From: Deltaproteobacteria bacterium
Lineage (GTDB): Bacteria > Desulfobacterota > Syntrophia > Syntrophales > UBA2210
Assembly: GCA_019313735.1 (NCBI GenBank)
Contig: JAFDAR010000008.1
Location: forward strand, 1 to 28,815
DNA: 28,815 nucleotides
Reading direction: 5' to 3'
Below the pieces are notes generated by a model. The model saw nothing but the letters and a program-made list of their open reading frames with translations, was not told the origin of the DNA and did no database searches. Of the stretch, positions 14,981-23,195 are shown in pieces. Made by a program: the position numbers and the translations under genes. Numbering within the stretch: position 1 is the first letter of the stretch; each line of letters begins with the position of its first letter.

Positions 14981-15400
14981 ATGGGTCACAGAAGGAAGGC
15001 AAGAGAGATTGCCCTGCAGGTTCTCTATCAGGTTGATGCTTCGAGAATCGATGTTGATGAAGCAATAGAGCTCTTCCGGGATGGCTTCGGAATACCGCAG
15101 GAGTTGGCTGAATTCTCCACGCAGTTGGTAAAATGTACCCTGGATCATATTAAAGAAATAGATGCTCTTATAAGAAATTGTTCCGAACACTGGTCACTGG
15201 AACGTATGCCGACGGTGGATAAAAATATCCTCAGAATGGCGGTTTACGAATTCCTGTACTGCGACGATATCCCCCCGAAGGTGACCCTGAACGAAGCAAT
15301 TGACATAGGGAAAAATTATGGTTCGGACAACTCGGGTTCTTTTATAAATGGCATTCTTGATGCCATATATGCGAAGCTCTGGGGAAAAGATGAAAATTAA
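14981..15400 (+). CDS. nusB: Transcription antitermination factor NusB
   Basis: RNA-binding helical protein acting with NusE in rRNA antitermination. 139 residues from the ATG at 14981, which has AGAGGA 6 bases upstream (a TTG one codon earlier is less likely). Family motifs: RRKAREIALQVLYQVD, IDALIRNCSEHWSLERM, VDKNILRMAVYEFLY, IPPKVTLNEAIDIGKNYG and the final SGSFINGILDAI. Normal length. It follows ribH after 24 bases, the standard ribH-nusB order. Confidence 0.95.
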   Translation: MGHRRKAREIALQVLYQVDASRIDVDEAIELFRDGFGIPQELAEFSTQLVKCTLDHIKEIDALIRNCSEHWSLERMPTVDKNILRMAVYEFLYCDDIPPKVTLNEAIDIGKNYGSDNSGSFINGILDAIYAKLWGKDEN

Positions 15401-15962
15401 GGTATTGTCGGAATCGTTGGATGGGTTGGCATATGATGGATTGGCCTTGGGATTCTTCTCTGATGAAAGGCCTCCAAGGGGGTATTGCGGTCTTGCGGAT
15501 TGGCGCCTGAACGGTCTGATATCAAAGCTGATTGTGGAAGGCAGAATCACCGGTGCCTTCATGGAGAAGACCCTCGTCTTTTCTAATCATCGGACACCTT
15601 CCTCAAAGATATTCCTTATGGGCCTGGGAGAATCAACTCAATTGACATATGAAAAATTATATGCGGCGGGATCCACTATCTCGCAAACGCTGAATGAGAT
15701 AGAATGTGCCGACTTAGTCTTTGACATCCCCTGCTCCTGCAGATGTAATCTGGAGGTACCCAGGATGACGGTGGCAATGATATCGGGAGTATTCGATTTC
15801 TGTGATCGGGAACAGAAGGATATAACATCCGACATGATAGTGCTGAGTGACAAGAACTTCTTTGATGAAGTCGTCCTGGGAATGCATGAGTTTAAGGTAA
15901 GCGTAAAGGACAGAGTTGCGGTTGATATAATAGATCAGGCTGCATCTGTGAGGGTTTTATAG
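15390..15962 (+). CDS. Stand-alone M17 peptidase N-terminal domain protein
   Basis: About 190 residues, starting at the ATG at 15390 and overlapping nusB by 11 bases. SLDGLAYDGLALGFFSDERP, GLADWRLNGLISKLI, TLVFSNHRTPSSKIFLMGLGE and YEKLYAAGSTISQTL resemble the N-terminal domain of leucyl aminopeptidases (macro-like fold). The catalytic C-terminal metallopeptidase domain is absent: no metal-binding motifs, and the gene ends just before trkA. It is thus not a peptidase; a ligand-binding or DNA-binding role is possible, as the N-domain of PepA binds DNA. I am fairly sure of the domain, unsure of the role. Confidence 0.72.
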   Translation: MKIKVLSESLDGLAYDGLALGFFSDERPPRGYCGLADWRLNGLISKLIVEGRITGAFMEKTLVFSNHRTPSSKIFLMGLGESTQLTYEKLYAAGSTISQTLNEIECADLVFDIPCSCRCNLEVPRMTVAMISGVFDFCDREQKDITSDMIVLSDKNFFDEVVLGMHEFKVSVKDRVAVDIIDQAASVRVL

Positions 15963-15964
15963 AA

Positions 15965-17332
15965 ATGAGAGTCATCGTCATAGGGGCCGGGGAAGTCGGT
16001 TATAATATTTCAGATATTCTCTCTAAGGAGGGGAATGATATAGTTATTATCGACAAAGATGAAGAGTGCCTGAAGAATATCTCCGAGAATCTGGATGTGC
16101 AGACCATAGTGGGCAGTGGAAGCAGCCCGCAGGTGCTGAAAAAGGCAAAACTGAGTCAGGCCGAGATGGTTGTTGCCGTTACCGATAGTGATGAAACCAA
16201 CATAGTGGCATGTCTCCTCGCTTCCGCTCAATCAACGTCCCCATTCAAGATCGCAAGGATAAGAAACCCTGACCTGAACAGGGATTCCGCTCTCTTCGAT
16301 AAGGATCATCTGAACATAGACCTCTGTATAAACCCGGAAAGAGAAGCGGTGAATGACGTCATCAACCTCATGGAATACTCGGGAGCTTTGGAGGTTATAG
16401 ATTTTGCCGGAGGCAGGGTCAAACTCGTATCATTCTATATAGATCCGGATTGTGTTGCCATAGGGAAAAACCTGCAGCAGCTCAGGGAGATATATGGTGA
16501 AGGTGTCCTTATTGCCTCTATCACGCGTGGAGATGAACCTATCATACCCTCCGGGAAGACAGTGATCAAAGAAAAAGACCATCTGTTTGTATTCGCCAGA
16601 TCAGAAGATGTAAGAGATGTGCTCAGATTCTTCGGCAAAACAGCAGAACCTTCAGAGAGGGTGTTTATCCTGGGTGGAGATGACATAGCTCTCATGCTTG
16701 CGGAGTTGCTCGAAAAAAAGGGGGTTGACACAATAAAGATTATCGAAAAGAGGCAGGACAGGTGCGAAATGCTTGCCTCCAGGCTGAACAGGACCATCTG
16801 CCTCCATGGAGACGGGACAAGCCAGGACCTGCTCAAAGAAGAGAACATACAGGATGCCGATTACTTCATCGCGGCTACAAGTGATGAAGAGGCGAACATC
16901 CTGGGCGCTCTCCTGGCAAAGCAACTCGGAGCCAAAAAAGTCATATCGCTTGTCAATAAAGCCGACTACAACCATCTTGTTCCCATGATAGGCATCGACG
17001 GTGTTATGAACCCGAGGCGTGCCACTATCGGCAAGATACTGCACTTCATAAGAAAGGGTAAGGTCATCTCCGCGACACCCCTCGGCGATGAAAAGGCGGA
17101 AGCAGTTGAATTCATCGCACTTGAAACATCCGATATAACGAACAAACCTCTGAAAGATATCAAATTTCCAAAGGGCACCATTATCGGGACAATTACCAGA
17201 GATGATGAGGTGATAATTCCCGGAGGCGATTCCGTTATACTTCCGGGAGATCACGTTATACTGGTGGCTCTCCGTTCTTCAATTCCGCAGATCGAGAAGA
17301 TCCTTGCGGTCAAGCTGGATTATTTCGGATGA
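15965..17332 (+). CDS. trkA: Trk potassium system regulator TrkA
   Basis: Cytoplasmic gating subunit of the Trk potassium channel. 455 residues in two similar halves, each with an RCK-N Rossmann domain and an RCK-C domain. First half: IGAGEVG at 6-12, then VGSGSSPQVLKKAKLSQAEM, and RCK-C with PIIPSGKTVIKEKDHLFVFA. Second half: ILGGDDIALMLAELL (the glycine motif is weaker here), CLHGDGTSQDLL, and RCK-C with EVIIPGGDSVILPGDHVILV. Complete. The start lies two bases after the upstream stop, and the stop overlaps trkH (ATGA), so both subunits are made together. Confidence 0.96.
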   Translation: MRVIVIGAGEVGYNISDILSKEGNDIVIIDKDEECLKNISENLDVQTIVGSGSSPQVLKKAKLSQAEMVVAVTDSDETNIVACLLASAQSTSPFKIARIRNPDLNRDSALFDKDHLNIDLCINPEREAVNDVINLMEYSGALEVIDFAGGRVKLVSFYIDPDCVAIGKNLQQLREIYGEGVLIASITRGDEPIIPSGKTVIKEKDHLFVFARSEDVRDVLRFFGKTAEPSERVFILGGDDIALMLAELLEKKGVDTIKIIEKRQDRCEMLASRLNRTICLHGDGTSQDLLKEENIQDADYFIAATSDEEANILGALLAKQLGAKKVISLVNKADYNHLVPMIGIDGVMNPRRATIGKILHFIRKGKVISATPLGDEKAEAVEFIALETSDITNKPLKDIKFPKGTIIGTITRDDEVIIPGGDSVILPGDHVILVALRSSIPQIEKILAVKLDYFG

Positions 17333-18780
17333 ACGCAAGAAATATACTATATATCCTGGGGACCCTTATTCTGTTTCTGGGGCTTACCATGCTTTTCCCT
17401 CTGTTTTGCTCTCTTTACTACGGAGAGGGCGATTTCAGCGCCTTTGTCTACTCATTATTAATAACCTCCAGCATTGGCGCGCTGCTCTATTTTCTGTTCA
17501 GGCCGGTTAACGGAAAGATAAGCCTGACACACAAGGAAGGATTTCTCATTGTTGCCACGGGATGGTTCCTCGCCGCGGTATTTGGTTCTCTCCCCTATAT
17601 GATACAAGGTGTGCTGCCCCAGTTCGGCGATGCCTTCTTCGAATCCATATCAGGCTTCACCACTACAGGGGCCACTGTAATCACAAACATAGGAGATCTT
17701 CCCCATGGGATACTTCTCTGGCGCTCACTGACACAGTGGCTGGGGGGAATGGGGATCATTATACTATCCATCGCTATACTACCCCTTCTCGGAGTGGGGG
17801 GGATGCAGCTATATAAGGCGGAACTGCCCAGTCCCGTGAAAGACAAGATTACTCCACGCGTGGCAGAGACAGCGCGTACACTGTGGATAGTTTATATCAT
17901 CATCTCCATAGTTGAATTTATCATGCTGCTCACGGGGAAAATGGATGTATTCAACGCCATCTGCCATACATTCACCACGATGGCCACAGGCGGATTTTCC
18001 ACCAGCGACGCCGGCATCGCGCAGTTTAACAGCGCATACATAGATGGTATCATTACATTCTTCATGCTGGTCGCAGGAATAAATTTTACTCTTCACTACA
18101 GCCTTATCACAGGGAATTTCAAGGCCATCCTTAGAAACAGTGAACTGCGCCTGTACCTTGGGATTATTCTGACCGCCGTAATAATAGTAACCATCAGTCT
18201 GAAACAAAACTCAGTCTACGAAGCGGGGGGATATCTGCGGTATGCCTCATTCCAGGTGGTTTCCATACTGACGACTACAGGTTTTACCACCGCCAACTTT
18301 GATAACTGGCCGTCTCTGTCAAAGATCATTCTCCTGGTGCTGATGTTTATAGGCGGGTCAGCGGGTTCCACGGGCGGAGGCATGAAATGTCTCAGGATAC
18401 TCCTCATCTTGAAGTATATCTATAAAGAACTCTATGGACTTGTTCATCCTCACGCGGTAACCGCGGTAAAACTTGGCAAAAGGATAGTGTACCCAGAAAC
18501 CATGGCAAGCATATGGGGATTTTTCATGCTGTATCTTATGATGGCCGTTGTCGCGTCCATCATTCTGACCATGCTCGGTCTGGATATGATGACGGCATTT
18601 TCGTCCGTTGTCGCAACTATCGGGAATGTGGGTCCCGGATTCGGCGCTGTCAACCCCTCGGCAACCTACAGCGAGATACCCTACCTGGGCAAGTGGGTCC
18701 TTTCCTTCTGCATGCTTGCCGGGAGGCTTGAGATATACACGGTCATAATCCTGCTGATTCCCGAATTCTGGAAGAAATAA
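17329..18780 (+). CDS. trkH: Trk potassium channel subunit TrkH
   Basis: Integral membrane potassium-uptake subunit, 483 residues. Its four selectivity-filter loops are visible in order: SISGFTTTGATVI, FTTMATGGFSTSD, VSILTTTGFTTANF and VATIGNVGPGFGAV. The interrupted helix GGSAGSTGGGMKCLRILL is typical of TrkH gating loops. Coupled to trkA by a 4-base overlap. Last gene of the plus-strand run; no clear intrinsic terminator follows, only a palindrome at 18816-18833. Confidence 0.96.
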   Translation: MNARNILYILGTLILFLGLTMLFPLFCSLYYGEGDFSAFVYSLLITSSIGALLYFLFRPVNGKISLTHKEGFLIVATGWFLAAVFGSLPYMIQGVLPQFGDAFFESISGFTTTGATVITNIGDLPHGILLWRSLTQWLGGMGIIILSIAILPLLGVGGMQLYKAELPSPVKDKITPRVAETARTLWIVYIIISIVEFIMLLTGKMDVFNAICHTFTTMATGGFSTSDAGIAQFNSAYIDGIITFFMLVAGINFTLHYSLITGNFKAILRNSELRLYLGIILTAVIIVTISLKQNSVYEAGGYLRYASFQVVSILTTTGFTTANFDNWPSLSKIILLVLMFIGGSAGSTGGGMKCLRILLILKYIYKELYGLVHPHAVTAVKLGKRIVYPETMASIWGFFMLYLMMAVVASIILTMLGLDMMTAFSSVVATIGNVGPGFGAVNPSATYSEIPYLGKWVLSFCMLAGRLEIYTVIILLIPEFWKK

Positions 18781-18788
18781 GAGAAATC

Positions 18789-18833
18789 GTAACTACTTAT
18801 GTAGTCAGGCTGAAATCCCGATTCAAATCGGGA
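18789..18833. repeat. Composite palindromic repeat, copy left of the M50 gene
   Basis: GTAACTACTTATGTAGTCAGG (18789-18809, with inner CTAC/GTAG arms) is followed by the palindrome TCCCGATTCAAATCGGGA (18816-18833). The same composite, in the same orientation, appears at 19695-19734 beyond the M50 protease gene. The rest of the 18781-19007 gap shows no gene. Confidence 0.55.
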
Positions 18834-18967
18834 AAGGCTGAAGATACCCGAAAAACACGATTACCGCACTTTAAGCAGAGAAACGGCCAGGTTCGAGTTA
18901 CTGTTGTTCCAAATGTGACGCTCTCGTAAAAAGTTTTTTCGGAGCGAATCCAAGCATTTTCAAGAGT

Positions 18968-18991
18968 GGGGACAGGTTTAAACCTGTCCCC
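18968..18991. repeat. Perfect 24-base palindrome after the M50 gene
   Basis: GGGGACAGG-TTTAAA-CCTGTCCCC is fully self-complementary over 24 bases (18968-18991), 16 bases past the M50 gene stop. No T-run follows on the minus strand, so it is a weak terminator candidate at best. It resembles REP-type sequences related to IS200-like transposases, which is an inference from memory. Confidence 0.55.
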
Positions 18992-19007
18992 GATTATCCT
19001 GCTCGGG

Positions 19008-19634
19008 TTATTTAAAGAGCAGAATGCCGATGATTGACAGTATAACCCAGCGAAAAAAATCGATTAGGGGATTCAGAACACCGAAGTAGAGCAAGCCGAT
19101 TATAATAAAAAAACCGTAGGGCTCAAGCCGTGAAAGCGCGTACTGAAAACGATGAGATAAAAATCCCATAAGAATCTTAGAGCCGTCAAGGGGCGGGATC
19201 GGGATCAGGTTAAACGCCGCCAGTATGATATTGATCTGGGCCATATAGTAAAGCATCATCCCCGTGGGGCTATGCTCAGATGGTGACAGAAATTGCAGCA
19301 GGAAAATAGCAACAAAAGCAAGCATCATGTTGACGACAATTCCTGCTGAGGAAACAAATATCAACCCTTTCCGACTTTCACGCAGATTGGCAAAATTTAC
19401 GGGAACCGGTCGCGCCCATCCGAAGCCGAAGATAAACAGCATGAGCGTCCCAACCGGGTCGAGATGCTTCAGCGGATTGAGGCTCAACCTGCCCATCTCC
19501 TTGGCGGTGGGATCTCCCATTCTGTAGGCAACCCATCCATGGCCCAGCTCATGAAGGATAACCGAGTACAAAAGCGGTACAGCTATCAAAATAAAGGTCA
19601 GAGGATCTTTAATTAAAAGATTGATCAATCCCAT
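19008..19634 (-). CDS. M50 family site-2 protease-like membrane metallopeptidase
   Basis: A 208-residue membrane protein with about six hydrophobic segments. The zinc motif HELGH (SVILHELGHGWVAYRMGD) is at residues 28-32 and the second metal-ligand motif NLIPIPPLDGSK at about 142-153, both intact. No PDZ or CBS domain: this is the short YwhC-like M50 form. Substrate is unknown; relatives cut membrane proteins such as anti-sigma factors. The start has GGAGG upstream. It is a single gene, bracketed by two direct copies of a composite palindromic repeat. Confidence 0.9.
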   Translation of the reverse strand: MGLINLLIKDPLTFILIAVPLLYSVILHELGHGWVAYRMGDPTAKEMGRLSLNPLKHLDPVGTLMLFIFGFGWARPVPVNFANLRESRKGLIFVSSAGIVVNMMLAFVAIFLLQFLSPSEHSPTGMMLYYMAQINIILAAFNLIPIPPLDGSKILMGFLSHRFQYALSRLEPYGFFIIIGLLYFGVLNPLIDFFRWVILSIIGILLFK

Positions 19635-19694
19635 CTATTCACATCCTCCTTCCAGTATGTTGTCCTGTCAACCACGCTCAATATAAGAATGTTG

Positions 19695-19734
19695 GTAACT
19701 ACTCACGTAGTCAGGTTGTCCCGACAAGTCGGAA
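19695..19734. repeat. Composite palindromic repeat, copy right of the M50 gene
   Basis: GTAACTACTCACGTAGTCAGG (19695-19715) then TCCCGACAAGTCGGAA (19719-19734). Same order and orientation as 18789-18833, with a shorter spacer. The remaining sequence up to 19883 shows no gene; GCTCAGC...GCCGG-type short arms near 19810-19830 are too weak to call. Confidence 0.55.
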
Positions 19735-19883
19735 TTAGACTAAAGGCCAAAGAGACCGTTAATAGAAAATGGGCTGGGTATCGCGAATAGAGATGGTTTC
19801 TCGGCAACTGAGGGCTCAGCTAAAGCCGGTTTTACACCCCGGGGATCTCGTATGATTCGATCCGGTCGAACCTCCGTGTTCTT

Positions 19884-21524
19884 CTATGCCGCGTACTTGC
19901 GCACGAATTCTTCCACCAGTTTGAATTTTTGAACCTTGCCGCTGGCGGTCATGGGAAAGTCGGTAACAAACTCCCAGTAGCGGGGTATTTTGTGGCGGGC
20001 AATTTTGCCCTGGCAGTAGGCCACCAGATCATCCTCGCATGCAGTCTGTCCCTCGTTCAGCTTGATCACAGCCAGTAGCTGTTCCCCGTATTTCTTGTCG
20101 GGAATCCCTACGATATAAATGTCGTTGATCTTTTCATAGCCGTGGAGAAACTCCTCGATCTCGCGTGGATAGATATTTTCGCCGCCCCTGATGATCATCT
20201 CCTTGATACGACCGGTAACCTTGAAATAGCCGGCCTCATCCACAATGCCCAGATCACCCGTGTGCAGCCAGCCTTCAGCATCGATGGTATCCCGTGTAGC
20301 CTCTTCCATCTTGTAGTAGCCCTTCATCACGCAGGCGCTGCGCGTGACTATTTCACCCTGGGTATTCGGCGGCATGGTTTCACCGCTGTCCGGGTTCACA
20401 ACGCGGCCTTCAATGCCGGGGAGCAGACGTCCCACCGTCGACACCCGCAGCTCAACCGGATCGTCGCGCCGGGTCATGGTCATGACCGGCGAAACCTCGG
20501 TTTGACCAAAGGCGATCACCACCTCGGGGCAGTGCATGCGCTTGCGAACCTGGTCCATTGTTTCCACCGGACAGGGCGCCCCGGCCATGATACCGGTCCG
20601 AAGCGACGACATGTCATAGTTGTCGAAATCCTCGTGGTTGAGCATGGCGATGAACATAGTGGGCACACCGTTTATGGCAGTGCAGTGCTCCTGTTCGATA
20701 TACTGGAGAGCCTCGAGGGGGCTGAAGTATTCGAGCACAACCATGGTAGAGCCGTGATAGACGCTGTTGAGTGTGCTCATTACGCAACCGAAACAGTGAA
20801 ACAACGGCACCTGGATCAACAGGCGGTCATCCGGGGTCAGGCCCATCACATCGCCTACCATGCGGGCATTATTTACGATATTGTAGTGGGTGAGCATGAC
20901 TCCCTTGGGAAAACCTGTGGTACCGGAGGTGTACTGCATATTGATGGTGTCGTGGACATCCAGAGAGACCATGCGCCGGTCCAGATCCTGGTCGCTGATG
21001 TTGGCCCCCAACGCGACCACGTCGGCAAAGGAATTCATGCCCGGAGTCTCGGTGCGCTCTCCGATATAGACAATATTTTTCAGCTTCGGAAGTTTCTCAG
21101 ACTGAAGCATCCCCGGGGAACAGGAATCCAGCTCGGGAAGCACAGTCCGGATGATCTCGTAGAAGTTCGCGTCGCGATATTGTTCCATAAACACCAGAGT
21201 GATTGAGTCGGACTGGCGCAGGATATATTCAAGTTCGCTCGATTTATAGCTTGTGTTTACGGTGACGAGCACCGCGCCGATCATACTGAGCCCGAATTGC
21301 ATATAGACCCATTCCGGCAGGTTAGTTGTCCAGACCGAAACAGGATCACCTCGCTTGATCCCAAGGGCCATGAATCCCTTGGCCACTGAGCGGCAATGAG
21401 CATATAACTCGGCGTAAGTTAGTCGAATTGAACTCTGGGGATAGATCAGTCCATCTGCTTCTGGTTGCCGCTGCGCTGTGTCTTTTAACAAGTCTCCGAT
21501 GGTTGACTCTTTAAATCCTGTCAT
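19884..21524 (-). CDS. Acyl-CoA synthetase (AMP-forming, FadD-like)
   Basis: Activates a carboxylic acid, probably medium- or long-chain fatty acid, to its CoA thioester with ATP. 546 residues from the ATG at 21524 (AAGGAA upstream; a more distant ATG at 21563 is less likely). All AMP-binding motifs are there: P-loop YTSGTTGFPKGVMLTH, IAFGQTEVSPVMT, GWLHTGDLGIVDEAGYF, GRIKEMIIRGGENIYPREIEEFL and the adenylating Lys in MTASGKVQKFKL near the end. Exact substrate cannot be read from sequence. It sits alone or in a loose group with the ketopantoate-reductase-like gene 154 bases upstream. Confidence 0.92.
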   Translation of the reverse strand: MTGFKESTIGDLLKDTAQRQPEADGLIYPQSSIRLTYAELYAHCRSVAKGFMALGIKRGDPVSVWTTNLPEWVYMQFGLSMIGAVLVTVNTSYKSSELEYILRQSDSITLVFMEQYRDANFYEIIRTVLPELDSCSPGMLQSEKLPKLKNIVYIGERTETPGMNSFADVVALGANISDQDLDRRMVSLDVHDTINMQYTSGTTGFPKGVMLTHYNIVNNARMVGDVMGLTPDDRLLIQVPLFHCFGCVMSTLNSVYHGSTMVVLEYFSPLEALQYIEQEHCTAINGVPTMFIAMLNHEDFDNYDMSSLRTGIMAGAPCPVETMDQVRKRMHCPEVVIAFGQTEVSPVMTMTRRDDPVELRVSTVGRLLPGIEGRVVNPDSGETMPPNTQGEIVTRSACVMKGYYKMEEATRDTIDAEGWLHTGDLGIVDEAGYFKVTGRIKEMIIRGGENIYPREIEEFLHGYEKINDIYIVGIPDKKYGEQLLAVIKLNEGQTACEDDLVAYCQGKIARHKIPRYWEFVTDFPMTASGKVQKFKLVEEFVRKYAA

Positions 21525-21678
21525 GTTGAGATTCCTTTCTTGAATTGATATCTTCCTTTTCACTTGGTGTGTTCAATGATCAGGACACGCTATACAATCA
21601 AAAGATATATCACAAGATTTATTTTACCGTTCAGGCCTGGCTATCTGTCCAGATATCTCTGTGTCCCAGCGCCGGTAC

Positions 21679-22602
21679 CTATTCACGGGCCTTCAAGGCC
21701 GCGTAAATCCTCTTGTGAGTGGTAGCGGGCAGGCCCAGTCTTTCGGCCTCACGGACTATGAATTCGACAAAAGTTTCTATTTCCGTTCGCTTTCCCTTTT
21801 CAAAATCCATCTGTAGTGATGTTTTAGCCTCATAGGGAAAGGCCCTGGCCTTCTCGATGGTTGATTTCTTGATGTCCTCAGGAAAATCTACACCATATGC
21901 CCCGGCAAGAGCCAACAGTTCCTCAAGGAGGCTGTCCATGAGTTTCATGCCCTCCCTGTCCTCCAGAAGCCCTCCTATGGTGGTGTTAAGAAAGGTCGTC
22001 GCGTTCGCTAGAGGAGAAACAAAGAGGTATTTCTCCCACGCGATATTGTTGATATCGGTTCTGTACCACGCGTCGATATCCGCTTTCCGGAATATATTCT
22101 CTATACGTGTCCCGTCAGCTTCGTCATTCGTTTCACTCCCGAAGAACATCTTGCATGAACCACCGGTCTGCTGACAAACGCCGGGCCGCACGATATGAGA
22201 CCCGATATACACACACCCGTTCCATATCCTGCCCTTATCGAGAACTGACTTCAATTTCTCCGCGTTATCCACCCCGTTCAGCACGGAAATGACGACGGTG
22301 TTTTTACCTGTGTTGGGAGCGAGCAGTTGCGCGCTTTCAGTGAGATCATAGCCCTTGACGCACAGGAGGATGATATCGAATATACCGCAGTCCGACGGGC
22401 TGTCGGTTGCCAGATCGGGCCTGGCTGTGAAATCTCCCGTTGCTGCGCTCATCACCTGCAGTCCGTCTGCCTTTATAGCCGCCAGGTGTGGCCCTCGCGC
22501 TATGAAAACAACTTCAACATTTTCATCACCGGCATAACCTTTTGCCAGCATGCCTCCATAATAACCGCCTACACCGCCTATTCCCATTATTGCTATCTTC
22601 AT
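21679..22602 (-). CDS. 2-dehydropantoate 2-reductase family protein
   Basis: NADPH-dependent reductase of the PanE/ApbA family; the classic reaction reduces ketopantoate to pantoate on the way to CoA, but many paralogs act on other 2-oxoacids. 307 residues from the ATG at 22602, chosen because AAGGAG precedes it. N-terminal Rossmann MKIAIMGIGGVGGYYGGMLA, LCVKGYDL, and VLNGVDN are typical; the C-terminal domain has WEKYLFVSPLANATTFLN (catalytic Lys in this segment) and SLQMDFEKGKRTEIETF. Complete. It could support CoA supply, but the neighbours do not prove that. Confidence 0.88.
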   Translation of the reverse strand: MKIAIMGIGGVGGYYGGMLAKGYAGDENVEVVFIARGPHLAAIKADGLQVMSAATGDFTARPDLATDSPSDCGIFDIILLCVKGYDLTESAQLLAPNTGKNTVVISVLNGVDNAEKLKSVLDKGRIWNGCVYIGSHIVRPGVCQQTGGSCKMFFGSETNDEADGTRIENIFRKADIDAWYRTDINNIAWEKYLFVSPLANATTFLNTTIGGLLEDREGMKLMDSLLEELLALAGAYGVDFPEDIKKSTIEKARAFPYEAKTSLQMDFEKGKRTEIETFVEFIVREAERLGLPATTHKRIYAALKARE

Positions 22603-22695
22603 CTGAATATCTCCTTTTACGCGTTCCCGCTCAGAGCACGGGAGCGAAGTGAAGATTTCTCCGGCTCCACGCTGCGCGAACACTTTCCATTATTA

Positions 22696-22711
22696 TCCCG
22701 ACACGTCGGAA
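22696..22711. repeat. TCCCGAC..GTCGGAA palindrome
   Basis: TCCCGACACGTCGGAA, a copy of the dispersed palindrome with one mismatch in the arms, in the 140-bp gap between the reductase gene and the CGGC gene. No other feature is visible in that gap. Confidence 0.5.
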
Positions 22712-22742
22712 CAATGAAGGTTTTAACGGGACTTGCCTCGCA

Positions 22743-23195
22743 TTAATCATAGGCCAGGCGAAGCTTTTCATCCATCAGTGTCAGCTGAATGATCTGTTTC
22801 CACTCAGGATTATTCCATGTCCCCAGTTTATCATGCATAATGAGGTATTTTTGAGGTATGGGATGGGTGCCATAGACCACTTCAACGCCGCATCTCTTTT
22901 CGATAAAATCATGAAAATAGGTGATATAAGGACACGGTGGATATCCCACAATCAGTCCGGTGGCAAGGTGTATCACGCTTGCCCCGTTTCTCGTCATTTC
23001 ATCCACGGCATATTCGACATTTCCCCCGGGACATCCGTCGCAGGTAGTATAACCGACGGCCTCAACTTCCATATTCCTGTACCGGCTGAAAGCGCCCTCT
23101 CTGTTTCGCAGTGCCCTGAAACATTTTCCGCCAGCGCATCTGCGGTAACGGTCACAGATGATTATTCCGATCTTGATTTTTTCACCCATTTTCAT
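22743..23195 (-). CDS. CGGC domain protein
   Basis: A 150-residue cysteine-rich protein of the CGGC family (PF08821), which is proposed to bind metal or form a redox site. CDRYRRCAGGKCFRALRNRE at 14-33, TTCDGCPGGNVEYAVDEM in the middle (the CxGCPGG signature), and HLATGLIVGYPPCPYI are present; five or more conserved Cys line up as expected. Its start overlaps the stop of the Old Yellow Enzyme gene by four bases (ATGA), so the two are translationally coupled and probably act together, perhaps in electron transfer or metal handling. That link is inference. Confidence 0.85.
   Translation of the reverse strand: MKMGEKIKIGIIICDRYRRCAGGKCFRALRNREGAFSRYRNMEVEAVGYTTCDGCPGGNVEYAVDEMTRNGASVIHLATGLIVGYPPCPYITYFHDFIEKRCGVEVVYGTHPIPQKYLIMHDKLGTWNNPEWKQIIQLTLMDEKLRLAYD

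Noticed and set aside
18781..19007. Rho-independent terminator after trkH
   Set aside because: The nearest hairpin (18816-18833) is followed by AAAGGCTG, not a T-run.
20142..21206. 354-codon plus-strand frame inside the acyl-CoA synthetase gene
   Set aside because: It is His-rich antisense shadow of a gene with complete AMP-binding motifs.
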